From Halalkalibacter nanhaiisediminis (GTDB lineage: Bacteria; Bacillota; Bacilli; Bacillales; Bacillaceae_D): 64,000 nucleotides of DNA. The DNA is taken from assembly GCF_007830185.1 (NCBI RefSeq), contig NZ_VLKZ01000004.1, forward strand, positions 96,383 through 160,382, in the 5' to 3' direction. Shown one piece after another: positions 27,335 to 36,894 of the stretch. The stretch's first letter is position 1. The number at the start of each line of letters is the position of its first letter. The notes under the pieces are model-generated. The model made no database searches. It saw only the letters and a list, made by a program, of their open reading frames with translations, and was not told the origin of the DNA. A program made the translations under genes and the position numbers.

Positions 27335-28165
27335 ATGAGTCAACACAGTAATAGAGAGAAACGCTTAGATGAGATAAAAAGATGGGAAGAAGAATATTTC
27401 ATCCAAGAAGCATCAGATATTGCCAAATCCTATCAAATATGGAGTGAGCGGATATTCAATCAATTGGGAGATGCGCGCAAACGAAAGTGGCTTTCAAAAA
27501 TGGATGACTGTTTGTTTCATTTACAAGCGTGGTATCAAGATAGTAGGTCGTATGAAGACACGCATCGACGGATTATTCAATATGCTCGTATATTTGATGC
27601 TAGTATGACGACAATAGATGATTTGCATCAGCTGCCTATAGAGCAGCTTGATTATTTGGCCGAGCAGCTTATGGCAAAACAACGCATGATTGCTTTTGGT
27701 CAAGGTGGGTTAACGGGAATGGGGGGAGCTTTTTTACTGGCAGTTGATTTACCAGCGATGGCACTTATTCAATTACGATCCTTGCAACAACTTGCCCTTG
27801 TTTATGGATATGATACGAGACGTCCAGCTGAAATGATGTATATTTTGAAATTATTTCATGTTGCTACCTTGCCTAAATCGTATCAAGCAGCAGAGTGGGA
27901 CAAGCTTTTTGCGGAAGTAGAAGGTCAGTTAGGAGATGACATTTTCTATCAAGGAGAAGATTCAATCTTTCAAGACAAGTGGATGGAGCAACTAATGAAG
28001 CAGTTAGCAAAAAGCTTTATGATCACGATGCTGCGTAAAAAAGTGATCCAAGGTATGCCGCTGATCGGCATGGCGGCAGGTGCAGGCTTGAATTATCGCT
28101 TCTCTCAGCAAGTCATTGAAATCGGACAACATTTTTATCAGAAGAGAAGATTACTTTCGGTGTAA
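27335..28165 (+). CDS. EcsC-family protein
   Basis: 276 residues. It matches the EcsC family by its GQGGLTGMGG stretch (about 125-140) followed by a hydrophobic segment (FLLAVDLPAMALIQLR) and the later GMPLIGMAAGAGLNY motif. EcsC proteins are associated with membranes; the founding member accompanies the EcsAB transporter, but the biochemical role is unknown. The start follows AAGGAGAG. Probably co-transcribed with the YhaM-like gene 12 bases upstream and ended by a strong terminator. Confidence 0.8.
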   Translation: MSQHSNREKRLDEIKRWEEEYFIQEASDIAKSYQIWSERIFNQLGDARKRKWLSKMDDCLFHLQAWYQDSRSYEDTHRRIIQYARIFDASMTTIDDLHQLPIEQLDYLAEQLMAKQRMIAFGQGGLTGMGGAFLLAVDLPAMALIQLRSLQQLALVYGYDTRRPAEMMYILKLFHVATLPKSYQAAEWDKLFAEVEGQLGDDIFYQGEDSIFQDKWMEQLMKQLAKSFMITMLRKKVIQGMPLIGMAAGAGLNYRFSQQVIEIGQHFYQKRRLLSV

Positions 28166-28184
28166 ACGTTAATATTCATCAGGA

Positions 28185-28215
28185 AAACCAGCTAGATTGA
28201 GCTGGTTTTTTTATT
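28185..28215. terminator. Terminator after the EcsC-family gene
   Basis: AAACCAGCT / AGCTGGTTT stem followed by a long T run; it lies between convergent genes. Confidence 0.88.
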
Positions 28216-28519
28216 TACCGCTAGAAATAGATGGATTCATTCGAAACCAGATCCATAAGTCATTAATGATTGATGCTAGCTCTGCCATTTCAAGGTTTAA
28301 TTCACATGAACGTTCAAAGTTTTCTTCCTCTGTTAATGCCTTATGAACAAGATTAATCTCCTTTTCAATTGTTTTAACGCGGTCTGGAATTGTCCCTCTT
28401 ATTGACTCCCATTTTGACACAATGCGCTCTTGTGTGTCTTGTTCTAGCTCATCCCAATGTTCATTGATGCGTGGAATGGAAAGCCCAAGACGAGAATCAT
28501 AGATGAAATCTATATTCAT
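28211..28519 (-). CDS. Small hypothetical protein, helical
   Basis: 102 residues, no signal peptide or membrane segment, rich in Glu and Trp and predicted mostly helical (for example EHWDELEQDTQERIVSKWES). I do not recognise the family. It is judged real because GAGGTGA lies at a proper distance before the ATG at 28519, the frame is intact, and no overlapping gene explains it; an ATG two codons earlier is too close to the site. It is divergent from argG and its 3' end reaches the T run of the facing terminator. Confidence 0.65.
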   Translation of the reverse strand: MNIDFIYDSRLGLSIPRINEHWDELEQDTQERIVSKWESIRGTIPDRVKTIEKEINLVHKALTEEENFERSCELNLEMAELASIINDLWIWFRMNPSISSGK

Positions 28520-28650
28520 TTGCATTCACCTCACACTCATTTACATTCGCTGTATACATGATGATAACGAACATTTTAGTGAATGAAAACAAAAATATCA
28601 TAAAAAAAGCGATATTTTCACTTGCCAAAATTGATTACCCCTGTTAAAGT

Positions 28651-28671
28651 AATGAATATTAATAAGAATTG
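28651..28671. promoter_or_regulatory. Possible ARG box before argG (distal)
   Basis: ATGAATATTAATAAGAATT resembles the ArgR/AhrC operator (TGAAT-AT-rich-ATTCA) with several mismatches. It overlaps a TTGACT at 28669-28674 that may be a -35. Weak evidence alone. Confidence 0.3.
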
Positions 28672-28749
28672 ACTTTGGTTTTATGCAAAGGAAGATATGG
28701 AAGAAAGACCACTCTTTTTTTAAATAACAATGTATAAAAATAATATTAT

Positions 28750-28767
28750 AAGTATGATTATTCATAG
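28750..28767. promoter_or_regulatory. Possible ARG box before argG (proximal)
   Basis: On the minus strand CTATGAATAATCATACT resembles an ArgR/AhrC operator half to full site, placed just before the argG ribosome binding site. Suggestive given that argGH is AhrC-controlled in B. subtilis; not conclusive. Confidence 0.3.
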
Positions 28768-28779
28768 GAGGAATGCAAA

Positions 28780-29988
28780 ATGAAACAGAAAGTTGTGTTG
28801 GCTTATTCAGGTGGATTAGATACATCCGTTGCGATTAAATGGTTAGCAGATAAAGGTTATGACGTTATTGCTGTAGGGTTGGATGTAGGTGAAGGAAAGG
28901 ATTTAGATTTCGTTAAACAAAAAGCATTAGATGTTGGTGCGATCGAATCGTATTCAATCGATGCGAAAAAAGAATTTGCAGAGGATTTCGTTTTACCTGC
29001 TTTGCAAGCTCATACATTATATGAAGAAAAATATCCGCTTGTCTCTGCACTTTCTCGTCCGTTAATTTCTAAGAAGCTAGTTGAAATTGCTGAACAAACA
29101 GGAGCTACTGCGGTTGCTCATGGATGTACAGGTAAAGGAAACGACCAAGTACGTTTTGAAGTGTCTATTCAAGCATTAAATCCTAACTTAGAAGTACTTG
29201 CTCCTGTACGTGAGTGGGCTTGGTCACGTGATGAAGAAATTGAATATGCGAAAAAGAATAATATTCCAATTCCAATTGATTTAGATAATCCATATTCTGT
29301 TGATCAAAACTTATGGGGCCGTGCAAATGAGTGTGGAATCCTAGAAGATCCATGGGCAACTCCACCAGAAGGTGCTTATGAGTTAACTGTTGCAATTGAA
29401 GATGCACCAGATGAAGCAGATATTATTGAAATTGGTTTTGAACAAGGTGTTCCAGTAACAATCAACGGAGTGTCATATCAATTAGATCAATTGATTCTTG
29501 AGCTAAACCAAATTGCTGGTAAGCATGGTGTTGGACGTATTGACCATGTTGAGAATCGTCTTGTTGGGATCAAGTCTCGTGAAGTTTACGAGTGCCCAGG
29601 TGCAATGACGTTAATCAAAGCACATAAAGAACTTGAAGATATTACATTAACGAAAGAAGTTGCACATTTCAAACCAATTATCAGTAAGAAATTATCTGAA
29701 GTGATCTATGATGGTTTATGGTTCTCACCATTACAACCAGCACTTCAAGCGTTCTTAAAAGAAACACAAAAATCAGTAACAGGCGTTGTTCGTGTGAAAC
29801 TGTTTAAAGGACACGCAATTGTAGAGGGACGTAAATCTCCTTACTCTCTATATGATGAAAAACTTGCTACGTATTCAACAGATGATGAATTTGATCACAG
29901 TGCAGCTGTTGGCTTTATCTCACTATGGGGATTAACAACAAAAGTTCACAGCATGGTCAACAAGGAGAAGAAGGAGGTCACACAATAG
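28780..29988 (+). CDS. argG: Argininosuccinate synthase
   Basis: Joins citrulline and aspartate with ATP to form argininosuccinate. 402 residues; N-terminal PP-loop ATP site YSGGLDTS at 9-16, and the conserved [14 protein letters not shown] segment for citrulline and aspartate binding. The ATG follows ATAGGAGGA. It overlaps argH by one base, giving the usual argG-argH coupled pair. Possible ARG boxes lie upstream. B. subtilis has moaB between ackA and argG; it is missing here. Confidence 0.98.
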   Translation: MKQKVVLAYSGGLDTSVAIKWLADKGYDVIAVGLDVGEGKDLDFVKQKALDVGAIESYSIDAKKEFAEDFVLPALQAHTLYEEKYPLVSALSRPLISKKLVEIAEQTGATAVAHGCTGKGNDQVRFEVSIQALNPNLEVLAPVREWAWSRDEEIEYAKKNNIPIPIDLDNPYSVDQNLWGRANECGILEDPWATPPEGAYELTVAIEDAPDEADIIEIGFEQGVPVTINGVSYQLDQLILELNQIAGKHGVGRIDHVENRLVGIKSREVYECPGAMTLIKAHKELEDITLTKEVAHFKPIISKKLSEVIYDGLWFSPLQPALQAFLKETQKSVTGVVRVKLFKGHAIVEGRKSPYSLYDEKLATYSTDDEFDHSAAVGFISLWGLTTKVHSMVNKEKKEVTQ

Positions 29989-31370
29989 TGACGAAGCTTT
30001 GGGGAGGACGTTTTACAAAGACAGCAGAGGAGTGGGTTGATGCATTCGGTGCATCAATCGGCTTCGATCAAGCGCTAGTCGATGAAGATATACAAGGAAG
30101 CCTTGCTCACGTGACGATGCTTGGAAAATGCGGAATTCTCCCAGCAGATGAAGTTGAGAAGATTAAAGAAGGGCTTAACACCCTTCGCGAAAGAGCAAAA
30201 AAAGGTGAGCTTGAATTTTCTGTTTCAGAAGAAGACATTCACTTAAACCTTGAAAAAATGCTCATTGATGAAATTGGCCCAGTAGGTGGAAAGCTCCACA
30301 CTGGACGTAGTCGAAATGACCAAGTTGCAACAGATATGCATCTGTATTTACGTAACAATACGAAAGAAATTATGGATGCGGTAAAAAAGCTACAAGAAGC
30401 TCTTTATACGCAAGCAACGAAGCATGTTGAAACGTTAATTCCTGGTTATACACATCTACAGCGTGCTCAACCAGTTTCGTTTGCTCATCATTTACTGGCT
30501 TATTTCTGGATGCTTGAGCGTGATTATGGTCGGTACGAGGATAGTCTGAAACGTTTAAATATTTCACCTCTAGGTGCAGGAGCATTGGCAGGGACAACTT
30601 TTCCAATTGACCGTGCTTATGCTGCGGAATTGCTAGGCTTTGATGATATTTATCAAAATAGTCTTGATGCGGTAAGTGATCGTGACTTTATTGTTGAGTT
30701 TTTAAGTGCTTCCTCTGTTTTGATGATGCATTTATCTAGACTATGCGAAGAGTTAATTCTCTGGTCAACACAAGAGTTTCAATTTATTGAAATGGACGAT
30801 TCGTTTGCAACAGGTAGTAGTATCATGCCGCAAAAGAAAAATCCTGATATGGCAGAGCTAATTCGTGGGAAGACGGGCCGTGTGTACGGCAATCTGTTTT
30901 CACTTTTAACAACGCTAAAAGGATTGCCTCTAGCATACAATAAAGATATGCAAGAGGATAAGGAAGGTATGTTTGATACTGTTGAAACAGTTAAAGGCTC
31001 TTTGAATATCTTCGCTGGTATGATTGAGACCATGACTGTTAATACAGAAACGATGGAAAAAGCAGTCCATCAAGATTTCTCAAATGCAACGGAGCTAGCT
31101 GATTACTTAGCTACAAAGGGAATGCCATTCCGTCAAGCGCATGAAGTTGTAGGGAAATTGGTACTTGTTGCCATTCAAAAAGGCGTTTTCCTCCTTGACT
31201 TACCGTTCTCTGATTATCAAGAGGCTAGTGAGTTATTTGAAGAAAACATTTATGATGTCTTACAACCGAAGACTGTTGTTGCACGTCGAAATAGCGCGGG
31301 CGGGACAGGCTTTGATCAAGTAAGAATTGCGCTTGAAAAGGCAGAGAAAAGTCTTAACGTAACTGTCTAA
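29988..31370 (+). CDS. argH: Argininosuccinate lyase
   Basis: Cleaves argininosuccinate to arginine and fumarate, the last step of arginine synthesis. 460 residues of the fumarase/aspartase superfamily with the signature [12 protein letters not shown]. The start is GTG at 29988, its G being the last base of the argG TAG stop; AAGGAGGT lies nine bases upstream. A longer reading from 29925 would lie inside argG without a site. Followed by a strong terminator. Confidence 0.97.
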   Translation: MTKLWGGRFTKTAEEWVDAFGASIGFDQALVDEDIQGSLAHVTMLGKCGILPADEVEKIKEGLNTLRERAKKGELEFSVSEEDIHLNLEKMLIDEIGPVGGKLHTGRSRNDQVATDMHLYLRNNTKEIMDAVKKLQEALYTQATKHVETLIPGYTHLQRAQPVSFAHHLLAYFWMLERDYGRYEDSLKRLNISPLGAGALAGTTFPIDRAYAAELLGFDDIYQNSLDAVSDRDFIVEFLSASSVLMMHLSRLCEELILWSTQEFQFIEMDDSFATGSSIMPQKKNPDMAELIRGKTGRVYGNLFSLLTTLKGLPLAYNKDMQEDKEGMFDTVETVKGSLNIFAGMIETMTVNTETMEKAVHQDFSNATELADYLATKGMPFRQAHEVVGKLVLVAIQKGVFLLDLPFSDYQEASELFEENIYDVLQPKTVVARRNSAGGTGFDQVRIALEKAEKSLNVTV

Positions 31371-31401
31371 GATGTCAGAAACCATTTTTAATAAAAGTAG
31401 G

Positions 31402-31437
31402 CACACATTATCTCTAAAGATAGTGTGTGTTTTTTTT
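31402..31437 (+). terminator. argGH terminator
   Basis: CACACATTATCT / AGATAGTGTGTG stem followed by a run of T. Confidence 0.9.
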
Positions 31438-31504
31438 ACTCTTAGCTAAAAACATAGTATGATCAAAGCAACTAGGTTACTATGGTAAATGGGAGGGGAA
31501 AGAC

Positions 31505-32263
31505 ATGCGTCACGCCTTGATTACGGCAGGAACAAAAGGATTAGGTGTTCAAGTAACCGAGTCCTTGCTTTTGAAGGGCTATTCGGTTACCGTTACATTT
31601 CGTAGTGATAAAGAGACGGTAGAAATGCTAAGAAAGCGTTGGTTTAGCTATGCTGATCGTCTCCAGTTTATTCAAGCAGATGTAACAAAAAAAGAAGATA
31701 TTTATAAGGCAGTTGATGCTGCTTTTACGAAATTTAAACGAATTGATCTATTAATTAATAATGCAGGCCCTTATGTTTTTGAGCGAAAAAAATTGGTTGA
31801 TTACGAAGAGGACGATTGGTACAACATGATCGAAGGTAATTTAAGTGCCGTCTATCACTTGTTAAAAAAAGTTGTACCGATTATGAGAGAACAAAAGTTT
31901 GGAAGAATTATTACATATGGTTTCCAAGGAGCAAACAGTGCCCCAGGCTGGATCTACCGTTCAGCTTATGCAGCGGCTAAAGTAGGACTTGTCTCATTGA
32001 TGAAGACGGTTTCCATTGAAGAAGCTGAATACGGGATTACAGCTAATATGGTTTGTCCAGGTAATATTTTAGGTGAGATGAAAGAGGCGACGATTAAAGA
32101 AGCCCGCCAGCATCCTGACAGTGAGACACCAATTGGCCGTTCAGGCACGGGAGAGGATATTGCAAGGTCGATTCTCTTCTTATGTGAAGAAGACGCTGAT
32201 ATGGTCACTGGAACGGTTTTAGAGGTGACAGGTGGTGTAGATGTTATCCATCGTTATCGCTAA
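31505..32263 (+). CDS. ytkK: Short-chain dehydrogenase/reductase (YtkK-like)
   Basis: NAD(P)-dependent oxidoreductase of the SDR family, 252 residues. The Rossmann glycine motif is TAGTKGLG (7-14), NNAG is present, and the catalytic pair is Tyr155 and Lys159 (AYAAAK). It resembles FabG-like 3-oxoacyl-ACP reductases, but the substrate cannot be told from sequence. B. subtilis has YtkK in the neighbourhood of argGH and ytkL. Ribosome site GGGAGGGG. Confidence 0.82.
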   Translation: MRHALITAGTKGLGVQVTESLLLKGYSVTVTFRSDKETVEMLRKRWFSYADRLQFIQADVTKKEDIYKAVDAAFTKFKRIDLLINNAGPYVFERKKLVDYEEDDWYNMIEGNLSAVYHLLKKVVPIMREQKFGRIITYGFQGANSAPGWIYRSAYAAAKVGLVSLMKTVSIEEAEYGITANMVCPGNILGEMKEATIKEARQHPDSETPIGRSGTGEDIARSILFLCEEDADMVTGTVLEVTGGVDVIHRYR

Positions 32264-32313
32264 TGATGTATAATCATCCATATTTTTACACACCTTAATA
32301 AATGAGGTGAAAA

Positions 32314-32697
32314 ATGATGAAGATATGGTTTGTTATGTCATTTGTTTTTTTAGTTATGTTTAGTTTGTTTCAACCAGTAGAAGCTGCTGGAACAGAGTTA
32401 ATGAATAGTTTTTCGTTTAGAATGACATTGGTGGAAAATGGAACTGAATATCAATGGGAATATGATAGTCCTAATGCTTATGAATTTGAGTATGGTGAGC
32501 GTGTCATAAAAGGAGAAGAAGCAAAAAAGAAGGTCGAAGAAATGTTTCGCATCTTAAAATTGACTGAAGAAGAAAAGGTTGAAACCCTTGTCAAAAGAGT
32601 GAAGGATGCGAATCACCCCAGTTTGGAACGTCTAGATATTCGTTATATGAATGCTGATGGCAAATTGTATACATGGGTATGGCAAAATAATCAATAA
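32314..32697 (+). CDS. Small secreted protein of unknown function
   Basis: 127 residues with a clear signal peptide: basic start, hydrophobic core about 4-20 and a likely cleavage after VEA at about residue 24. The mature part is acidic/lysine-rich with many aromatic residues (WEYDSPNAYEFEYGE) and no motif I recognise. GAGGTGA precedes two adjacent ATG codons (32314, 32317); either may be used. It lies between the SDR gene and a convergent peptidase gene. Confidence 0.75.
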   Translation: MMKIWFVMSFVFLVMFSLFQPVEAAGTELMNSFSFRMTLVENGTEYQWEYDSPNAYEFEYGERVIKGEEAKKKVEEMFRILKLTEEEKVETLVKRVKDANHPSLERLDIRYMNADGKLYTWVWQNNQ

Positions 32698-32708
32698 AGA
32701 GATGATGG

Positions 32709-32754
32709 AAAAAGGTCTAATTTTAGTAGTTAAACACTAAGATTAGACCTTTTT
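32709..32754. terminator. Bidirectional terminator before the M24 peptidase gene
   Basis: Long, nearly perfect stem: AAAAAGGTCTAATTTTAGT pairs with ACTAAGATTAGACCTTTTT around a short loop. Placed between convergent genes. Confidence 0.9.
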
Positions 32755-32755
32755 C

Positions 32756-33856
32756 TTATTTTATGATTTGTAATTCTTTTGGGTACGTGGTTAAACATTC
32801 GTATCCTTGGTCGGTGATAAGGACTTCATCTTCAATACGGACACCTCCGACATTCGGAACGTAAATACCTGGTTCGATTGTAAAGGTCATTCCCACTTTC
32901 AATTGCTCTTTATTCTTCTCGTTTAGTGAAGGAAGCTCATGGACTTCTGATCCAAGACCGTGTCCAATTCGATGAGGAAAAAACTTGCCGTAGCCTGCAT
33001 CTGTTATGACTTTTCTTGCTGTTTTGTCCAAATCGCCTAGCACGGTGCCTTTTTTACAGAGATCAAGCGTCTTGAGTTGTGCTTGCAACACCGTATCATA
33101 GATGTTTCTTTGTTCCTCAGATATATCGCAAAAAGCAACGGTTCTTGTAATATCTGAGCAATACCCTTCTAGAACAACGCCTAAGTCAAATAACACAAAT
33201 TCGCCAGGGTGAATTTGTTTCATGCTTGGACTCCCGTGAGGATTAGCTGATTGTTCGCCGCTTAAGACAAGGGTACCAAATGACATTTCGGTAATCCCTT
33301 TTCTTTTCAGCTCATATTCAATGAGAGCAAGGATATCCATCTCCGTTCGACCTGTTTGTAAGGCGTGAACTCCTACTTCGACACCGAAATCAGCTAGCTT
33401 AGCTGCTTCGCGTAATATAGAAATCTCAGCTTCACTCTTAATAAGTCGTTGTTCCATCAATTTTGCGTCTATAGACACAAATGATAAATCAGGAGAAAGC
33501 TTTTGTAATTGTTCTGCTCTTGCATAGAAAAGAGCTTCTTTTTCGATAGCGAGATTTGTGCCTTGAAGGTGAAGAGATGATAGATACTGTGAGAGTAGCT
33601 CCCAAGGATCTTCATGATCGCTGTAGCCGATGATATCACTACTCCAGCCAGCTTGATGGACGAGGGCTTTTTCCATGTTTGGGCAGACTAAACAAGGTTC
33701 GTGATCTGGGAATACTAGTAGAGAAACGATTCGTTCATATGGATGACAGCGAAAGCCACTAAAGTAAAAAACGTTCGCTTGTCCTTGGATAAAGGCATAA
33801 GAAATGTCTTCCTCCCTTAACCATTTTTGTAAATGCAGTAAACGTTGTTCGATCAT
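32756..33856 (-). CDS. Xaa-Pro peptidase, M24 family
   Basis: Cytoplasmic metallopeptidase that removes N-terminal residues before proline. 366 residues: a creatinase-like N-terminal domain (about 1-130) and a pita-bread catalytic domain. Metal ligands are seen in FDLGVVLEGYCSDITRT (two Asp), HRIGHGLG (His), TIEPGIY (Glu) and RIEDEVL (Glu). The ATG at 33856 follows AAAAGGAG. Whether it is a dipeptidase or an aminopeptidase cannot be decided from sequence. Confidence 0.9.
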   Translation of the reverse strand: MIEQRLLHLQKWLREEDISYAFIQGQANVFYFSGFRCHPYERIVSLLVFPDHEPCLVCPNMEKALVHQAGWSSDIIGYSDHEDPWELLSQYLSSLHLQGTNLAIEKEALFYARAEQLQKLSPDLSFVSIDAKLMEQRLIKSEAEISILREAAKLADFGVEVGVHALQTGRTEMDILALIEYELKRKGITEMSFGTLVLSGEQSANPHGSPSMKQIHPGEFVLFDLGVVLEGYCSDITRTVAFCDISEEQRNIYDTVLQAQLKTLDLCKKGTVLGDLDKTARKVITDAGYGKFFPHRIGHGLGSEVHELPSLNEKNKEQLKVGMTFTIEPGIYVPNVGGVRIEDEVLITDQGYECLTTYPKELQIIK

Positions 33857-34034
33857 ATTAAACTCCTTTTGTGGTTCGTATAATTATCCTTAATTTAGCA
33901 TGATATGTTAAAATAAAAAAGATACATGGAAAATTTACTTTTGCTAAAAAAGAGTCATAAAAAGCAGGAATCTGCTTAACAATGATTAAGTAGACATAGG
34001 GAAGGATATTTAAAACCAAAAGGAGCGGATAATA

Positions 34035-34718
34035 GTGAAAATTAGTTATCATGGTCATTCGGTTGTTTATGTAGAGACGAAGGGTAAAAGAATTATTATT
34101 GACCCATTTATTACAGGCAACGGATTGACTGATTTAGATGCTGATAAGCTAGAAGTCGATGTCATTTTACTTACTCATGGGCATAATGATCACGTTGGTG
34201 ATACGGTTGAACTAGCAAAGAGAAATGATGCCCTTGTTGTTGCACCATTTGAACTCGCTACATATTTAGGTTGGCAAGGAATCAATACTCACCCCATGCA
34301 TATTGGTGGTTCTCATACATTTGAATTTGGGACAGTTAAGCTTACACAAGCTTTCCATGGCTCATCTTTTACGGTTGAAGAAGAACAGAAAATTGTTTAC
34401 ACAGGGATGCCTGCTGGAATTTTGTTTACTGCAGAAGGAAAAACAATCTTTCATGCAGGAGATACAGCGTTATTTAATGATATGAAAATGATTGGAGAAC
34501 GCAATACAATTGATCTAGCTTTCTTGCCAATTGGTGATAATTTCACGATGGGCCCAGAGGATGCGGAGGTTGCAGCGGAATGGCTCCAAGCGAAACGAGT
34601 TGTTCCGATTCATTACAATACATTCCCTGTTATTGAACAGGATCCTGAAGCATTTGCAGATCAATTATCAGGAAAGAAAGGTTTGTCATTAAAAGTGGGA
34701 GAAAGCATTGAATTATAA
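34035..34718 (+). CDS. ytkL: Metal-dependent hydrolase, UPF0173 (YtkL)
   Basis: Metallo-beta-lactamase fold protein of 227 residues with the zinc-binding motif [10 protein letters not shown] (about 50-59) and further ligands in FHAGDT and IPIHYNT. Substrate unknown. The start is GTG at 34035 with AAAAGGAG upstream, and no ATG fits better. Divergent from the M24 peptidase gene, with about 180 bases between them. Confidence 0.9.
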   Translation: MKISYHGHSVVYVETKGKRIIIDPFITGNGLTDLDADKLEVDVILLTHGHNDHVGDTVELAKRNDALVVAPFELATYLGWQGINTHPMHIGGSHTFEFGTVKLTQAFHGSSFTVEEEQKIVYTGMPAGILFTAEGKTIFHAGDTALFNDMKMIGERNTIDLAFLPIGDNFTMGPEDAEVAAEWLQAKRVVPIHYNTFPVIEQDPEAFADQLSGKKGLSLKVGESIEL

Positions 34719-34724
34719 GACGAG

Positions 34725-34764
34725 GACCAAGCCTTATCCAAATAAGAGGCTTGGTCTTTTTTTT
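34725..34764 (+). terminator. ytkL terminator
   Basis: GACCAAGCCT / AGGCTTGGTC stem followed by eight T. Confidence 0.9.
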
Positions 34765-34811
34765 ATTTTTAAAACATATGCTGTATAAAAAGGGTAAGAG
34801 GAGGATGCTAT

Positions 34812-35051
34812 GTGCGTGAGCGAGCAGTCATTTGTTTCTTAATAGCCGCCATTATGCTTCCATACGGAATTGGTTATTTGCCGTTTGGTGGTGAAGGGGT
34901 TGCGCAAGTGTTTGCCTGGGGATGGGTTGCTTTTGCAATCATTGTTTTAATTGGAAATGCTATTCAACTGTTATATATAAAAAGAGTACAGGAAACAAAA
35001 GCTGTACCTATCAAAAAGCGCATTAGTGCTCGGCAGAAACTTCGAGGATAA
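34812..35051 (+). CDS. Small membrane protein of unknown function
   Basis: 79 residues with two predicted membrane segments (about 5-22 and 30-54) and a basic C-terminal tail (KKRISARQKLRG). The GTG at 34812 is chosen because AGGAGG ends seven bases upstream; an overlapping ATG at 34810 opens a frame of only ten codons. I do not recognise it. Confidence 0.6.
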   Translation: MRERAVICFLIAAIMLPYGIGYLPFGGEGVAQVFAWGWVAFAIIVLIGNAIQLLYIKRVQETKAVPIKKRISARQKLRG

Positions 35052-35154
35052 GGAAGATGACCTTGCTCACTAACACTTTCAGACGTATACTGTAAATAGT
35101 ACAGTTTTCTATTCCAATAGAAACAGTCAGTGAAACGAAAGTGTGGTGGCTATG

Positions 35155-36462
35155 ATGGCTACAAAGCATGAGCAAATTATTGAATATATAACGAATTTAG
35201 CAGTCGGTGAGAAAATTTCTGTTCGTTCGATTGCAAAAGCGTTAACGGTAAGTGAAGGAACCGCTTATCGTGCAATTAAAGAAGCTGAAAATCAGGGGCT
35301 TGTCAGCACGATTGAACGTGTAGGAACGGTCCGGATTGAAAAGAAAAAGAAAGAAAATATCGAAAAATTAACATACGCAGAAATTGTAAATATTGTGGAT
35401 GGACAAGTGCTCGGTGGACGTCAAGGTCTACACAAAACATTAAATCGCTTCGTCATTGGTGCGATGAAGCTTGATGCCATGATGCGTTATGTGGAAGCTG
35501 GAAATCTATTAATCGTTGGGAATCGTTATCAAGGGCATAAGCTAGCACTAGAGGCAGGAGCAGCAGTGCTCATTACTGGTGGTTTTGATACGACTGATGA
35601 CGCCATTAAGCTTGCAGAAGAACTCGATTTACCGATCATTTCAACAAGTTATGATACATTTACCGTTGCAACAATGATCAACAGGGCTATCTATGACCAG
35701 CTTATTAAAAAAGAGATTGTTCTTGTTGATGACATTTTAATTCCGTTGCAAGATACGTATTATATGACAACGCAGAACACCGCAGAAAAATGGCATGAGC
35801 TAAATGAAAAAACGGGTCATAGTCGTTACCCTGTCATTGATGCCCAAATGAAAATACAAGGTATGGTTGCAGCAAAGGATGTTCTTGGTGCGACAAAGCA
35901 AACGTCAATTGAGAAAGTCATGACGCCTAATCCCATTACGGTTAATGAGCGAACGTCAGTCGCAGCTGTTGCCCATGTGATGGTTTGGGAAGGCATTGAG
36001 CTGCTTCCTGTTATCGATGAACAGCGCAAGCTTATAGGTGTTATTAGTAGGCAGGATGTTTTAAAAGCCCTGCAAATGGTTCAGCGTCAACCTCATGTAG
36101 GTGAGACGATAGAAGATATTGTGACGAGTCGGATAGAAGAACAATCCTCTGCGGAAGAACTCGCTTTTAAGTGTGAAGTAACACCGCAAATGACAAATCA
36201 GTTAGGTACGATTTCATATGGTGTTATGACCACACTCGTAACAGAGGCTGGTAGTAGAGTGCTACGTAAATACAAAAAAGGTGATCTAGTCGTTGAGAAT
36301 ATTACACTCTATTTTATTAAGCCTGTTCAAATTGAAAGTATTATTTTAATTAAACCAAAGGTTCTCGAAATTGGGCGAAAGCATGGGAAAATTGATGTTG
36401 AGCTTTATCATGATGACGAAATCGTAGGAAAAGCGCTCATGATGGCTCAATTGATAGACTAA
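35155..36462 (+). CDS. ytoI: DRTGG/CBS-domain protein YtoI
   Basis: 436 residues in four modules: a winged helix (about 1-60, VSEGTAYRAIKEAE), a DRTGG domain (about 70-180), paired CBS domains (about 190-310) and a C-terminal hotdog domain. CBS pairs normally bind adenine nucleotides, so it is probably a nucleotide-responsive regulator; its ligand and target are unknown. Several start codons lie close together (GTG 35143 and 35146, ATG 35152 and 35155); the site upstream (GGTGG) is weak and fits 35155 best, giving MATKHEQI as I recall for the B. subtilis protein. Confidence 0.88.
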   Translation: MATKHEQIIEYITNLAVGEKISVRSIAKALTVSEGTAYRAIKEAENQGLVSTIERVGTVRIEKKKKENIEKLTYAEIVNIVDGQVLGGRQGLHKTLNRFVIGAMKLDAMMRYVEAGNLLIVGNRYQGHKLALEAGAAVLITGGFDTTDDAIKLAEELDLPIISTSYDTFTVATMINRAIYDQLIKKEIVLVDDILIPLQDTYYMTTQNTAEKWHELNEKTGHSRYPVIDAQMKIQGMVAAKDVLGATKQTSIEKVMTPNPITVNERTSVAAVAHVMVWEGIELLPVIDEQRKLIGVISRQDVLKALQMVQRQPHVGETIEDIVTSRIEEQSSAEELAFKCEVTPQMTNQLGTISYGVMTTLVTEAGSRVLRKYKKGDLVVENITLYFIKPVQIESIILIKPKVLEIGRKHGKIDVELYHDDEIVGKALMMAQLID

Positions 36463-36474
36463 TGAAACGAATAG

Positions 36475-36505
36475 AAAAGGGTGACCACATTGTCACCCTT
36501 TTTAA
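36475..36505. terminator. Bidirectional terminator between ytoI and ytpI
   Basis: AAAAGGGTGAC / GTCACCCTTTTT stem with a short loop between convergent genes. Confidence 0.9.
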
Positions 36506-36512
36506 GTGTTCT

Positions 36513-36797
36513 TTAATCATTTAATTGAGGAATATAGTGACGATATGCTCTGTAGCCAAAGATCACATTTAGAACACCTAGTAAAGAAAACACAGCTCCG
36601 ACAATCAAATCAATGTTACTTCTTGGATTGACAAGCAGGTTAGCACCAAATGCGGTAAGGAAAAAGCCAAGAGATAGCGTTGCTTTCGTTTGATAAATGC
36701 GGTTTAATAGTGATTTCGGTGTACGCCACACTTTTATTTTGTTATAAATGAAAAAGACAGCAGAGAAGATAATAATAATCGTAAATATTTTTTCCAT
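36513..36797 (-). CDS. ytpI: YtpI-family membrane protein
   Basis: 94 residues with about three hydrophobic helices (2-18, 42-60, 66-86) and a basic loop between the first two (KIKVWRTPKSLLNR). It fits the YtpI protein found between ytoI and nrnA in B. subtilis; function is unknown. The ATG at 36797 follows AAGGAGGC. Confidence 0.85.
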   Translation of the reverse strand: MEKIFTIIIIFSAVFFIYNKIKVWRTPKSLLNRIYQTKATLSLGFFLTAFGANLLVNPRSNIDLIVGAVFSLLGVLNVIFGYRAYRHYIPQLND

Positions 36798-36894
36798 GAA
36801 ACAGCCTCCTTGATTTCTAATCCTAGTTAATATTGTAGCGCTAGTTTAACGGGAATACCAGTGAAGGAACAATGAACAGAAGAGAGGGAATGTA

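Noticed and set aside
31966-32208. Long minus-strand ORFs inside the SDR and other genes
   Set aside because: These are antisense shadows of well-supported genes, without ribosome sites or recognisable domains.
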